A stretch of 64,000 nucleotides of DNA from Weissella koreensis KCTC 3621 (GTDB lineage Bacteria; Bacillota; Bacilli; Lactobacillales; Lactobacillaceae): contig NZ_AKGG01000016.1 in NCBI RefSeq assembly GCF_000277645.1, positions 186,001 through 250,000 of the forward strand. Direction: 5' to 3'. The notes under the pieces were generated by a model. The model was not told the DNA's origin, made no database searches, and was given only the letters and a program-made list of their open reading frames with translations. The position numbers and the translations under genes are program-made. Shown here in pieces: positions 18,945 through 28,286 of the stretch. Each line of letters begins with the position of its first letter. Positions within the stretch are counted from its first letter, which is position 1.

Positions 18945-18977
18945 AAAAGAGACGGGTAATTTTATCCCGTCTCTTTT
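18945..18977 (+). terminator. Terminator of LytTR-LiaF pair
   Basis: AAAGAGACGGG and CCCGTCTCTTT arms with an 8-nt loop and a TTTT tail. Confidence 0.88.
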
Positions 18978-19050
18978 CTGCATTATGAAGATGAAAGTAT
19001 TTTTTAATCCGCGTATAGATGATACAGAATAAATTATAATATTCCAAATT

Positions 19051-19087
19051 AAAGGAGGTTGGTAATCTATTTACTCAACCTCCTTTG
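19051..19087. terminator. Terminator of the nucleoside hydrolase gene, bidirectional form
   Basis: Perfect arms AAAGGAGGTTG and CAACCTCCTTT with a 15-nt loop, downstream of the minus-strand stop at 19127. The plus-strand arm happens to read AAAGGAGG, a ribosome-site look-alike with no ORF after it. Confidence 0.7.
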
Positions 19088-19126
19088 ATTTATTTTATAA
19101 ATAACATTATGTTACTCAATTGAATG

Positions 19127-20083
19127 TTAAATCTTTGACATCTCTAAAATGTTGGTTTCAAAGTAATTAAAAAATGCATCATGATCAACTTGATATACAA
19201 ATTCAACTAAATTTCCAGTTGGGGTTATAAACGTTCGGCCACGACTTATCCCATCTGGAACTACATCTATTTTCAATATCTTAGTCTGTACCAAACGATC
19301 ATTTAGCATGAATGCAGTGGTTAAAACATCCCATAGGAAATATGCTATAGACTTGGTTTCAAAACGATTCAGAGTCGGTACTGTTGCATAAGCTTGTCCA
19401 ATAAAATCAAGACCTGGGTTTTGACGAAGTTTGGCCCAACGCAATCGATCAGCTGGACGCAAAGGGACTTCATGTGTACTTTCCAGTCCCACCATTTGCA
19501 AGTTTAAACCAGCATTTACCACTACCTTAAAAGCTTTAGGATCCCAAAAGGCATTCCACTCTGCCGTTCCATCTTGTTCTGGTTCAGTGATATTACCTTG
19601 TCCAAAAGTACCACCCATCACCACCAAGCGCTTAATTTTATTTTTAAGTTCCGGCTTCCTAGTTAAAACGGTCGCTAAATCACTGACCGGTCCAGTAAAT
19701 AATAAGGTCAGTGGCTCTGATGCCTGCGTTAATAACATTTGTAAATCATCGGCAGCCGAACGATCCGAAATTTTAGTCGTACCAATCCCAAATTCATTTA
19801 AAATTGGAAGTGCATCTACCGTAAAAGCATCCAATCGCCATTCTTTCGGGAATGGGTCACTAGACGTAGCATCCGAGGCACTAATGATTAGATCTTCGTG
19901 TTTTCCAAACCGATGAATAATTTTTTGAGTCGCTTTAATTGCTGGAGCTAGATATGAATCAGCGGGTACAACTCCCACCCCGACCAATTCAATTTGTTTT
20001 TTCCCCTCAGCTGCTAACAATAACATCAACGATGCCAAATCATCCACACCACCATCATGACTAAAATATACTTTTTCCACCAT
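19127..20083 (-). CDS. Inosine/uridine-preferring nucleoside hydrolase family protein
   Basis: Hydrolyses the N-glycosidic bond of nucleosides, giving ribose and base. It has 318 residues, the family length. The calcium-binding N-terminal motif, usually DxDxGxDD, reads SHDGGVDDLASL here, so the first Asp is replaced by His while the final Asp pair remains. Other family features are LTLLFTGPVSDLATVL near 130, VVMGGTFGQGNITEPEQDGTAEWN near 155 and FWDVLTTAF near 255. GCGGAGGATT precedes the start, and TGTTATAAT (extended -10) lies about 50 nt upstream. The altered first Asp suggests a changed substrate. The released ribose could enter through rbsK in this window. Confidence 0.85.
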   Translation of the reverse strand: MVEKVYFSHDGGVDDLASLMLLLAAEGKKQIELVGVGVVPADSYLAPAIKATQKIIHRFGKHEDLIISASDATSSDPFPKEWRLDAFTVDALPILNEFGIGTTKISDRSAADDLQMLLTQASEPLTLLFTGPVSDLATVLTRKPELKNKIKRLVVMGGTFGQGNITEPEQDGTAEWNAFWDPKAFKVVVNAGLNLQMVGLESTHEVPLRPADRLRWAKLRQNPGLDFIGQAYATVPTLNRFETKSIAYFLWDVLTTAFMLNDRLVQTKILKIDVVPDGISRGRTFITPTGNLVEFVYQVDHDAFFNYFETNILEMSKI

Positions 20084-20279
20084 TTTATAGAATCCTCCGC
20101 TTGAAATATTCGTAATTAGACCCGTTTACGTAATTATAACATATAATTCTTGACTAATAAACGAACTTTATTCCGGTGACTTATTTCTATTTCATGAATA
20201 CAGTCTAATCTATTATCCTTCCATCTATCTCGATAAAATAATTTATCTTCACATTACAAATTCAGCCTTATTTTACCCA

Positions 20280-20942
20280 TTATGAAATAACTTCAAATTT
20301 ATTTTTTTGTAATTTAATTTGAATATCAGCTTGCTGAGCCAACTTATCATCATGAGTAATCATAATGACGGTTTTACCATATTCACTCGCTAATTCTTTG
20401 AATAAATTAACGATCAATTGCGAATTGTCATGATCTAAATTTCCAGTCGGTTCATCAGCCAAAACAATTTTAGCATCTACTAACAATGCTCGTACAATGG
20501 CGACACGTTGTTGCTCACCACCAGACAACTTTTGAATCGACATCATAGCTTTAGAACGACTAATTCCAACACTTTCTAGGCTATTTAAAATAAATTTTTT
20601 ATCACCACGATGTCTTGAATCTGTTATTTCTAATGCAGTTTCAATATTTTGATAAGCTGTCATCGTTTTTAATAAATTATAAGCTTGATAGATGGTTGAA
20701 ACATATTTTTGACGATATTTAGTTAAGCCAATTTTATAAATTGAAGCTCCGTTAACCCTTATATCGCCTTTTTTAGGAACATCTAATCCAGCAAGAAACG
20801 ACAACATCGTCGTTTTCCCCGAACCCGATTCGCCTACAATCGAATAAAAATTACCATCTTCAAATTCTAAATTTATATTTTCATATAATCTTTGATCTTC
20901 ATCTGCATACCAATGACTTAAATTATCCACTTTTAGGCTCAT
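20280..20942 (-). CDS. ABC transporter ATP-binding protein (MacB/LolD type)
   Basis: 220 residues after choosing ATG 20942, which follows AGGAGGTCAAATA. The longer reading adds 27 residues without a ribosome site. Walker A is GESGSGKTT near 39, the Q-loop is in STIYQAYNLL, the signature is LSGGEQQRV near 140, Walker B is IVLADEP near 160, and the switch His is in MITHD. It powers the adjacent FtsX-like permease. The pair probably exports a peptide or envelope-active compound, or senses one. The cargo is unknown. Confidence 0.9.
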   Translation of the reverse strand: MSLKVDNLSHWYADEDQRLYENINLEFEDGNFYSIVGESGSGKTTMLSFLAGLDVPKKGDIRVNGASIYKIGLTKYRQKYVSTIYQAYNLLKTMTAYQNIETALEITDSRHRGDKKFILNSLESVGISRSKAMMSIQKLSGGEQQRVAIVRALLVDAKIVLADEPTGNLDHDNSQLIVNLFKELASEYGKTVIMITHDDKLAQQADIQIKLQKNKFEVIS

Positions 20943-21015
20943 TATTTGACCTCCTATACTTATTGAGTGCTTTATTAACTCAAAGCCACTTAATTTCAAA
21001 CTATGATTGACAACA

Positions 21016-22452
21016 TTAATCATCTTGCAATATTTGCTTTGGCTTTAATTTGAGAATCATAATTGCTCCTCCAGAGACGGACAAAAATGCTATTAATATG
21101 GCAACTGAACCTAGTTCTGCAATCGTTGATGGTGTCATTACATTCTTTAGATTCACGTTTTTTTGTGTCGCAACTTGACCACCCCCAATGTCACCAATAG
21201 GTTTGTTCCCAGCCATCTTACCAGGAACTTGACCTCCACCTCCTGGTGCACCGCCAGCTTTATTTTGGATCTGATTAGTTTGTTGTTGATTCACTAAGGT
21301 CTGTCCCACTTTATTAGAAGCAGCTGTTCCAACCGCCGTGGCAACTCCCAAAGCGACCACTAAAATGATCAACAATTCGGTGAAAAGTTGTCCGACTACC
21401 TTTATTTTTGATTCTCCCAAGGAAACTAGTATTCCAATTTCTCGACGCCGTTCCCGAGTTAGCAAAAGAATAATCAATCCCAAAATTAACACTCCAGCAA
21501 TAGAAACAACCCAAACGATTTTGCTAGCTAGTTTTGCAACATTCTCCATATTCTTAGCAGCCGTTTTGTACGAAGATTCATCAGAGGTCAATTCCATATT
21601 ACTGTCGTCTAAAATCTTTTTAGCATCTTTAACAAACTGTTTAGTTTTAGCCGGTTCCGTCATGTTGAAGGTAACGTTTGAAACTTTATTTTCCGTACCC
21701 GCTAAAGTATTAGCCAAAGTATATGATCCATAAATGGTATTGGCTGGATCACCAGTCATCGGCTCGCCATTCTTCTCAGAACTTTTATAGATTCCGACAA
21801 TTTTTAAAGTTTTCGTCTTAGAACTATCATCAATATTGGTAACCTTAATTTGATCACCAACTTTAATGCTATTAGCTAACGCCAATTCAGTCTCAACTAC
21901 CACATTATTGGTATCAACATCGCTGGCTTTAATTCCACGTCCAGAAGTTATTTTATCCGTTTTAGTCTTAAAACCTGACAAACCAGCCGTAGTTATAGTT
22001 CCACTAATTGTAATATCACCCGAACTGGATTTGCTCATATCTCCGAGATTTTGGTTTTGCTTCGTGGTTGAAGTAATAGTCTTAAACCCGCTGGCATTCA
22101 CTGAAGCACTATTGGTAATATTATATGAACTAACATTTGATAATGCGGCCATCTGTTTGACCTTATCCACTGTCGTCGTTGCTACTGTCATCGCAGGAGT
22201 AGCTGTACTTGTCTGGTTTGAACTATCGTCAGTCTTAGCTCGCATTTTATCAAACATTTTTTCCCGATCAGCGGACAAAGTTACCGTGGATCCCACCGAA
22301 TCCGATGCAATTTTGGCTGAACTAAGCGCGGCATTTTGAATGATTAACCCCGCCATTACAAAAATTAAAATTACGCTGGCGACAATCGTCAACAAGATGG
22401 TGCGTCCCTTTCGTGCCCACAGGGTCAGCCCTGCTCGTTTTATAAAATTCAT
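21016..22452 (-). CDS. ABC transporter permease, MacB/FtsX-like
   Basis: 478 residues with four membrane segments: about 13-37, then 310-335, 355-380 and 445-470. A large extracellular domain rich in Ser, Thr and Asn (about 40-305) resembles the MacB core. Between the third and fourth segments lies an odd Gly/Pro/Gln-rich stretch (about 390-430: NKAGGAPGGGGQVPGK), which is probably a flexible external loop. ERRREIGILVSLGES near 335 is the usual FtsX cytosolic motif. It precedes the ATPase gene by 73 nt on the same strand. GGGACATATT is a weak ribosome site. Confidence 0.85.
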   Translation of the reverse strand: MNFIKRAGLTLWARKGRTILLTIVASVILIFVMAGLIIQNAALSSAKIASDSVGSTVTLSADREKMFDKMRAKTDDSSNQTSTATPAMTVATTTVDKVKQMAALSNVSSYNITNSASVNASGFKTITSTTKQNQNLGDMSKSSSGDITISGTITTAGLSGFKTKTDKITSGRGIKASDVDTNNVVVETELALANSIKVGDQIKVTNIDDSSKTKTLKIVGIYKSSEKNGEPMTGDPANTIYGSYTLANTLAGTENKVSNVTFNMTEPAKTKQFVKDAKKILDDSNMELTSDESSYKTAAKNMENVAKLASKIVWVVSIAGVLILGLIILLLTRERRREIGILVSLGESKIKVVGQLFTELLIILVVALGVATAVGTAASNKVGQTLVNQQQTNQIQNKAGGAPGGGGQVPGKMAGNKPIGDIGGGQVATQKNVNLKNVMTPSTIAELGSVAILIAFLSVSGGAIMILKLKPKQILQDD

Positions 22453-22677
22453 AATATGTCCCTCGTTTTTCTATCCTGAATATTTTTAATTATAGGAACA
22501 CGTACTTATACTAAGCATAAATATACTTCAAACGAAACTTAAATTCATAAACATGCACTATTTGAGATAAACGTTTATAAAAACCAAAAATTAAGCTAAT
22601 TTTATCCAATCCATTTTGCACTGATTCAAAATATTAAAGTTAGCCTATTTTGATCATCATTTCTGATCAACAAAAAA

Positions 22678-22714
22678 ATGCCATCAGTTATGATTTATTC
22701 ATAACTAATGGCAT
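22678..22714 (-). terminator. metK terminator
   Basis: Arms ATGCCATCAGTTATGA and TCATAACTAATGGCAT (one bulge) with a T-run on the minus strand, 11 nt from the metK stop. Confidence 0.85.
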
Positions 22715-22724
22715 CAATTTTTTA

Positions 22725-23921
22725 TTAATCTGCAAAATACGCTTTTAAAGCATCGACCTTATCCAAACGTTCCCATGGCAAATCTAACTCTGGTCGACCA
22801 AAGTGACCGTAGGCAGCAGTTGCTTCATAGCGAGGTTGACGCAAGTCCAATTCCTCAATAATTCCAGCTGGACGTAACTCAAATAAGTCCCGAATCGCTG
22901 TCACTAATTGTGCATCTGCAACTCGACCAGTCCCAAACGTATTAACATCAATCGAAACTGGTGCCGCCACACCGATTGCATACGCAACTTGAATCTCAAC
23001 ACGATCAGCTAATTCCGCTGCAACGATGTTCTTAGCAATGTGACGAGTGGCGTAAGCAGCACTTCGATCTACCTTTGTGGCGTCTTTTCCGGAGAAAGCA
23101 CCACCACCATGACGAGCATAACCACCATAGGTATCAACAATGATCTTTCGCCCTGTCATACCAGCATCACCCTTAGGCCCACCAATCACAAAACGGCCAG
23201 TTGGATTGATATAATACCGTGTCTTTTCATCAACTAAATTGGCTGGCAAAATTTCATCAATAATAACCGCTTTAACTTCTTTTCGTAACTGTTCCAAACT
23301 CACACTCTCACGATGTTGAGTCGATAAAACAACCGCATCAATCCGTTTAGCTTGATCATTATCATCTAATTCGACTGTCACTTGAGCCTTAGCATCCGGT
23401 AAAAGATATGGTAAAGTTCCTGTTCGGCGTACTTCGGCTTGTTTTTTAACCAGGGCATGTGACAAGACTACTGAAAGAGGAAGATACTGATCTGTTTCGT
23501 TGGTAGCATAACCAAACATTAATCCTTGGTCTCCAGCCCCAATTTGATCCAGCGGATCAACCCCACCATCTTCACGTTGTTCCATCGCACTATCAACCCC
23601 TTGCGCAATATCAGGAGATTGTTCATCAATCGTTAGTGCCACATGAATATCATCTGCTAAAAATCCAGCATCTGGATCATCATAACCAATCCGTTTTAGC
23701 GTTCGACGAACTATTTGATTCATATTAACATAGGCACTTGTTGAAACTTCCCCAAAAATATTCACAAATCCAGTTGTAACCGATGTTTCAATTGCGGTCC
23801 GAGCCATTGGATCGTCCTTTAAAATGGCATCTAAAATGGCATCTGAAATTTGATCGGAAACCTTATCGGGGTGACCTTCTGAAACTGATTCTGAGGTAAA
23901 TAGACGTTTTTCCACCATCAT
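22725..23921 (-). CDS. metK: S-adenosylmethionine synthetase
   Basis: Makes SAM from methionine and ATP, 398 residues. Visible family features are [20 protein letters not shown] near 9, [16 protein letters not shown] near 123, [20 protein letters not shown] near 248 and [16 protein letters not shown] near 272, which includes the P-loop. Two adjacent ATGs (23921 and 23918) follow AAAGGAG, and either may be used. Expression is controlled by the S-box riboswitch and terminator at 23973-24103, so excess SAM would stop transcription before the gene. Confidence 0.98.
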   Translation of the reverse strand: MMVEKRLFTSESVSEGHPDKVSDQISDAILDAILKDDPMARTAIETSVTTGFVNIFGEVSTSAYVNMNQIVRRTLKRIGYDDPDAGFLADDIHVALTIDEQSPDIAQGVDSAMEQREDGGVDPLDQIGAGDQGLMFGYATNETDQYLPLSVVLSHALVKKQAEVRRTGTLPYLLPDAKAQVTVELDDNDQAKRIDAVVLSTQHRESVSLEQLRKEVKAVIIDEILPANLVDEKTRYYINPTGRFVIGGPKGDAGMTGRKIIVDTYGGYARHGGGAFSGKDATKVDRSAAYATRHIAKNIVAAELADRVEIQVAYAIGVAAPVSIDVNTFGTGRVADAQLVTAIRDLFELRPAGIIEELDLRQPRYEATAAYGHFGRPELDLPWERLDKVDALKAYFAD

Positions 23922-23972
23922 AAAACTCCTTTAAGTATTAATTTTTTTATGTTTCTTAATTTTGATCAATAA

Positions 23973-24003
23973 AAAATGACATACGATAAGCGCATGTCAT
24001 TTT
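23973..24003 (-). terminator. Expression-platform terminator of the metK riboswitch
   Basis: Minus strand arms ATGACATGCG and CGTATGTCAT followed by TTTTTTATT. It sits 13 nt after the riboswitch aptamer. Confidence 0.88.
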
Positions 24004-24016
24004 AATGATCATTACG

Positions 24017-24103
24017 CCCATCTGCTAGAAGTTACCACATCGCCCAATTGGGTACGTTGGTGTCAGATCATCGGGTCTAGTCCCTCCCTGAACTCTTGAT
24101 AGG
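24017..24103 (-). promoter_or_regulatory. S-box (SAM-I) riboswitch upstream of metK
   Basis: On the minus strand the aptamer opens with CCTATCAAGAG and continues GGGAGGGACTAGACCCGATG, the S-box core. It closes with CTAGCAGATGGG. P1 can form between CCTATC (24098-24103) and GATGGG (24017-24022). The terminator follows directly, which matches an OFF switch. Several Lactobacillales use the different SMK box for metK, so an S-box here helps place the lineage. Confidence 0.87.
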
Positions 24104-24128
24104 AATGTTATTTTTACTGCTAGATTAT

Positions 24129-24156
24129 ATTTTACACGATTAAACAAAGATAACAA
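24129..24156 (-). promoter_or_regulatory. metK promoter
   Basis: TTGTTA (24151-24156), 16 nt, TAAAAT (24129-24134), placing the start of transcription about 15 nt before the riboswitch. Confidence 0.55.
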
Positions 24157-24200
24157 GGACTTTTAGCCTGAAAATTCCCAATCATTTTAGTATGTGACGT

Positions 24201-25049
24201 TTAAACTTGGCTCTCTAACACTAATCCTTCAAAAAAAACACGTAATGAAGTTTTACCATGTTCCGCTCGTTTACCTTGTAAGTATTGCATTTCTTCGTGT
24301 ACATTTTTATATTCAAAAAGCGCATTTCCATAATTAATGAATAATTCATTCTCATAGTCATCTAAGCACAAATGAGCTAAATTGGTTAACCCAACTTTAA
24401 GCGCTCGTCTTACTCGCTGAAAAATAATCTTTTTTTCATGTTCATCAATTTGATAATCAGCTGCAAAATTGATTTCCTTAAAATGTAACTGCTTTTCTAA
24501 CATGATTTCAGCAATAAACAAGATATCTGATACTCCAGTCTCCGTCGCAATTCCTAATAAATTTAAAATCGAACGCATTTTAGCTTGTTGTTCTTTTTGA
24601 ATCACCTTTTTATCTACCACTACTTGTAACGAAGCTGATTGATTGCCTAATAAATTCTGAATATGATTTAATTTTTGTTCCATTTGGAGATTTTGTACCA
24701 CTTTTTCTAAAACCGTTTTAACTTCTATCACATTAATAGGCTTATCAATAAAAAATTCGATCCCACCACGATAAGCATCCTCACGTAAATGAGGCGAGCG
24801 AACTTGTGAAATCATAACAACTCGCAAATTTGGTTGAATTACCTTTAATTTTTTTACCAAATCGATTCCAGACATCTCAGCCATCAATAAATCAACTAAT
24901 AAAATATCAACATCCAAGGCCAGCCACTGATCCAAAGCTTCTCGGGCAGAATTAGCCCATCCCACCACGGTGAAATCAAAATTTTGTTCAATAATTTGTT
25001 TTAAAACTAAAGGAACAGAAACATCGTCATCCACAATAAAGAAATTCAT
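24201..25049 (-). CDS. Response regulator of the GlnL/YcbB type
   Basis: 282 residues. The N-terminal receiver has the acidic pair in VDDDVS (8-11), the phosphoacceptor Asp in ILLVDLLMAEMSG near 54, a Ser in MISQ near 80 (Thr/Ser position) and the Lys in FIDKPI near 103. The C-terminal half resembles the YcbB output domain of Bacillus GlnL, not a common winged helix. Its start overlaps the kinase stop by 4 nt, so the two are coupled. GlnKL in Bacillus responds to glutamine. The neighbouring YfcC transporter is the obvious target here, by inference. Confidence 0.85.
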   Translation of the reverse strand: MNFFIVDDDVSVPLVLKQIIEQNFDFTVVGWANSAREALDQWLALDVDILLVDLLMAEMSGIDLVKKLKVIQPNLRVVMISQVRSPHLREDAYRGGIEFFIDKPINVIEVKTVLEKVVQNLQMEQKLNHIQNLLGNQSASLQVVVDKKVIQKEQQAKMRSILNLLGIATETGVSDILFIAEIMLEKQLHFKEINFAADYQIDEHEKKIIFQRVRRALKVGLTNLAHLCLDDYENELFINYGNALFEYKNVHEEMQYLQGKRAEHGKTSLRVFFEGLVLESQV

Positions 25050-26335
25050 TGTTCCACATCCTCCATCTTACTTTGCAAAAGATACACTGTAAAAGTAGTT
25101 CCTTCACACGGCTTTGATTCAACTGTAATTTTGCCTTGAAATTGTTCCTCGATAATTTTTTTCGTATGGTATAAACCAATTCCTCGATAGACATCGCCTG
25201 TTTGCAGATCAAATTTAGTCGTGAAGCCTGGTTGAAAAATTGCCGCTTGAACACCTGGATCCATTCCCACCCCATTATCATCAATTTCAAAAATAATTTC
25301 ATTATTCATACGACTGATATTAATTTGTAGCCGCCCTGACCTTTGATTAGACATTGCTTCTAACCCATTTAATAATAAATTAGATAAAATTGTTACCAGC
25401 GCATAATGTTTACCCACCACAACTTCAACTTCATTTTGAGCCTGGACTATTACATTTAACTGTCTTTCCTTAATGGTAGCACGCAGATCGGAGATAACAA
25501 TTCGTAAAATCTCAGTTAAATGCATGGTCTGCATTTGATTTAAATCAAATTGTTCACCCAAACCCGTAATTACATTTCGATAATTTTTCTTAACCTCATG
25601 GACATCACGAGCAATTTCTAAAGCGCGTTGACTAGCAGTAGGATTTTCATCCTGTAGACTTTGGTTCAAAAAATAAGCATTCTGCATAATTCGCTCAATC
25701 TCAACGACATTTTTTTGCATAAAATATAATTCATTTTTAACTGCGGCAGCCGCTAAAACAAATTGATAATATTGTTTCTCATGTTTTTCTTTACGCATCA
25801 TTAAATTTAAATAATGGTAACCAAAAGCAAATATACAACCCAACGTACTACGTAGCAAAGCCACAATAAACAATAATTGGAAAAAGTGATAATCTGCAAA
25901 ATTACCCTGATTCATTATGCCAATTTCAAATAAGTTAGCACCATAATCACACAAAACAATCGTACAGAAAAAGGTTAAATCGTTCCAACCACCACGCCTC
26001 CAATACAACCAATAATATAAAACGCCATAACAAACATAGAACCCAATATCTGACAAGGTTAACAATCCAATCGTCGTAATCTGGTCTGAATGGCTAAGCC
26101 ACAAAAGTAATCCTCGAAAAATAGGGGATGCTAGCGCCACAGTCCCGACAAGTGAAAGTGGATTTAAATCGGTATTAAAATATAAAAAAGCTGGTAATAG
26201 CAATGGTGAAAAAGCTACGATAAAACCGGGCATCAATGCTTCAAAATTAACTTGCGAAGCCAAAGCAACACATAAAGCCACTACTAAAATTCTTTGCCAT
26301 CGACCAAATCGATTCATTCTTAGACCCATTATCAA
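25046..26335 (-). CDS. Sensor histidine kinase, GlnK/YcbA type
   Basis: 429 residues. Six to seven hydrophobic segments occupy the first 165 residues. A cytosolic helical region then carries the probable phosphoacceptor His in ARDVHEVKKNYRNV near 240. The ATPase domain has the N box in SNLLLNGLEAM near 322, G1 in DDNGVGMD near 355 and G2 in YRGIGLYHTK near 385. There is no large extracellular sensor domain, so the ligand is probably sensed in or near the membrane, or through the divergent transporter. Cotranscribed with the response regulator. Confidence 0.88.
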   Translation of the reverse strand: MIMGLRMNRFGRWQRILVVALCVALASQVNFEALMPGFIVAFSPLLLPAFLYFNTDLNPLSLVGTVALASPIFRGLLLWLSHSDQITTIGLLTLSDIGFYVCYGVLYYWLYWRRGGWNDLTFFCTIVLCDYGANLFEIGIMNQGNFADYHFFQLLFIVALLRSTLGCIFAFGYHYLNLMMRKEKHEKQYYQFVLAAAAVKNELYFMQKNVVEIERIMQNAYFLNQSLQDENPTASQRALEIARDVHEVKKNYRNVITGLGEQFDLNQMQTMHLTEILRIVISDLRATIKERQLNVIVQAQNEVEVVVGKHYALVTILSNLLLNGLEAMSNQRSGRLQINISRMNNEIIFEIDDNGVGMDPGVQAAIFQPGFTTKFDLQTGDVYRGIGLYHTKKIIEEQFQGKITVESKPCEGTTFTVYLLQSKMEDVEQ

Positions 26336-26373
26336 TCCTTCTTAGTTTTATTTTTGAAGCTTAGTGAAGTTTT

Positions 26374-26387
26374 TTGAAACCGCTTAC
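26374..26387. promoter_or_regulatory. cre site (CcpA) candidate
   Basis: TGAAACCGCTTACT matches the cre consensus TGWAANCGNTNWCA at 13 of 14 positions and the looser WTGNAANCGNWNNCWW fully. It lies directly downstream of the kinase-operon promoter and about 135 nt before the yfcC start, so it could repress the two-component operon. Confidence 0.65.
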
Positions 26388-26392
26388 TTATA

Positions 26393-26423
26393 ATATTATT
26401 GTAAATAAGAAGCCAAGTGTCAA
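26393..26423 (-). promoter_or_regulatory. Promoter of the two-component operon
   Basis: TTGACA (26418-26423), 19 nt, TAATAT (26393-26398). The cre-like site begins at the expected transcription start. Confidence 0.5.
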
Positions 26424-26519
26424 GGAAGCACCCTCTTCCTAAATAATTTAAACACTGCATTTTTTGAAATTGTCTTCTTACCTTTACAAATTTAATCATA
26501 AAGGTTTAGGTGAATTCGT

Positions 26520-28070
26520 ATGACTGGTCTTAAAAAACATGCACATTTTAGGCTCAAAATGCCAGGTGCCTTCGTAATTCTATTCTTATTAACCGTGATA
26601 GCCGTCTTGGCCACTTGGTTTGTACCTGCTGGAAGTTACTCCAAATTGTCCTATGATCAACCCAACAAGCAGTTGAAAGTCCACGTTCCGGATGGACCCA
26701 CTCATAAATTACCTGCTACCCAAGATTCATTAAAAGAATTAGGGGTCAAAATTGATATTAAACAATTTACAAGCGGCGGAATCACCCAAGAAATTTCCGT
26801 ACCAGGGACCTATCGTCGTCTCAAGCAACGGCCTGCTAGTGTCGTCGCCATTCCTAACAGTATGGTTCGAGGCACCATCGAAGCGGTCGATATTATGGTC
26901 TTTATCTTCGTTTTGGGTGGCTTGATCGGAGTCGTAAAAGCCAGTGGGGCTTTTGAATCCGGACTTATGGCCTTAACTAAAAAGACCAAGGGGCACGAAT
27001 TTATGTTGATCTTCTTGGTCGCTGTCCTCATGGTCTTAGGAGGAACCTTGTGTGGAATTGAGGAAGAAGCTGTAGCTTTTTATCCCATTTTAGTTCCCGT
27101 CTTCATCGCCATGGGTTATGACTCGATTGTCAGTGTAGGGGCCATCTTCTTAGCTAGTTCAGTCGGGACAGCTTTCTCCACAATTAATCCTTTCTCCGTG
27201 GTCATTGCTTCAAATGCCGCTGGAATTAATTTTACCCAAGGAATTGCTTGGCGAATTGTTGGTTGTGTAGTTGCCGCCTGCTTCGTTATTGCTTATCTTT
27301 ATTGGTATAGTAAAAAAGTTAAAAATGATCCCAGTTTTTCATATGCCTATGAGGATCGAACCCAATTTGAAAAAATGTGGTCGGTGACCGGTGAACAAAA
27401 TAGTATTGCTAGAATCTTTGACTTTCGACAAAAATTAATATTAATTCTCTTCGTTATCACTTTCCCACTCATGGTTTGGGGTGTAATGTCTCAAGGTTGG
27501 TGGTTCCCTACAATGGCAGCTTCCTTCTTAACTTTTGCAATCTTCATTATGTTCCTAACTGCCACCGGACCAAGTGGAATTGGCGAAAAGGGTGTGGTAG
27601 ATGCCTTTGTTGCTGGATCATCAAGTTTGGTAGGAGTTTCACTCATTATCGGATTAGCTCGTGGAATCAATATCGTCTTAAATGAAGGAATGATTTCAGA
27701 TACTATGCTACAATTTTCATCATCATTGGTGACCCATATGAGCGGTCCACTCTTCATTTTGGCCATGCTTTTAATCTTCTTCGTTTTAGGCTTCATTGTA
27801 CCTTCATCATCTGGATTAGCAGTTCTTTCGATGCCTATCATGGCACCTTTAGCCGATACTGTCGACATTCCTCGTTTCGTCGTAGTCACAGCTTATCAAT
27901 TCGGACAATATGCCATGCTCTTCTTAGCCCCAACCGGCTTAGTGATGGCCACTTTGCAGATGTTAGATATGAAATACTCACACTGGCTTAAATTTGTCTG
28001 GCCTGTGGTAGTCTTTGTTTTAGGCTTCGGAGCTATTATCTTAGTTGCAGAAGTTTTGGTCTATTCATAA
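26520..28070 (+). CDS. YfcC/DcuC-superfamily transporter
   Basis: 516 residues and about 11-12 membrane segments, with a large external loop of about 90 residues after the first segment. YfcC proteins are annotated as basic amino-acid (arginine/ornithine-type) or C4-dicarboxylate transporters. Conserved parts are VLMVLGGTLCGIEEEAVAFYP near 167 and GFIVPSSSGLAVLSMPIMAPLAD near 425. AGGTGA precedes the start. The divergent GlnKL-like system and the cre site suggest control by a nitrogen or carbon signal. The substrate is not fixed by the sequence. Confidence 0.85.
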   Translation: MTGLKKHAHFRLKMPGAFVILFLLTVIAVLATWFVPAGSYSKLSYDQPNKQLKVHVPDGPTHKLPATQDSLKELGVKIDIKQFTSGGITQEISVPGTYRRLKQRPASVVAIPNSMVRGTIEAVDIMVFIFVLGGLIGVVKASGAFESGLMALTKKTKGHEFMLIFLVAVLMVLGGTLCGIEEEAVAFYPILVPVFIAMGYDSIVSVGAIFLASSVGTAFSTINPFSVVIASNAAGINFTQGIAWRIVGCVVAACFVIAYLYWYSKKVKNDPSFSYAYEDRTQFEKMWSVTGEQNSIARIFDFRQKLILILFVITFPLMVWGVMSQGWWFPTMAASFLTFAIFIMFLTATGPSGIGEKGVVDAFVAGSSSLVGVSLIIGLARGINIVLNEGMISDTMLQFSSSLVTHMSGPLFILAMLLIFFVLGFIVPSSSGLAVLSMPIMAPLADTVDIPRFVVVTAYQFGQYAMLFLAPTGLVMATLQMLDMKYSHWLKFVWPVVVFVLGFGAIILVAEVLVYS

Positions 28071-28096
28071 AAATAAATCTTATCTATTTTCAAAAG

Positions 28097-28128
28097 ACTT
28101 CGCTACTTAATTGTCAGCGAAGTTTTTT
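28097..28128 (+). terminator. yfcC terminator
   Basis: ACTTCGCT and AGCGAAGT arms with an 11-nt loop and a TTTTTT tail. Confidence 0.85.
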
Positions 28129-28178
28129 ATTAAGGTTTTAATCAGTTACAATCTCAATTCGAGTACGTTTAAAAACAA

Positions 28179-28208
28179 AAAAGGCTAGGACAATTGTCCT
28201 AGCCTTTT
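28179..28208. terminator. Perfect 30-nt palindromic bidirectional terminator
   Basis: A completely self-complementary 30-mer, AAAAGGCTAGGACAA and its reverse complement, with T-runs on both strands. It ends the rbs operon on the minus strand and backs up the yfcC terminator. Confidence 0.8.
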
Positions 28209-28286
28209 AATAACGTGAAACAAATTTAAAGTTAATCGCACTTATTGTTTGTTCAATTAAATTTAATTTTCAGTTATTAATTATAA

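Noticed and set aside
20101..20140. cre site at the nucleoside hydrolase promoter
   Set aside because: CGTAAACGGGTCTA has about four mismatches to the cre consensus.
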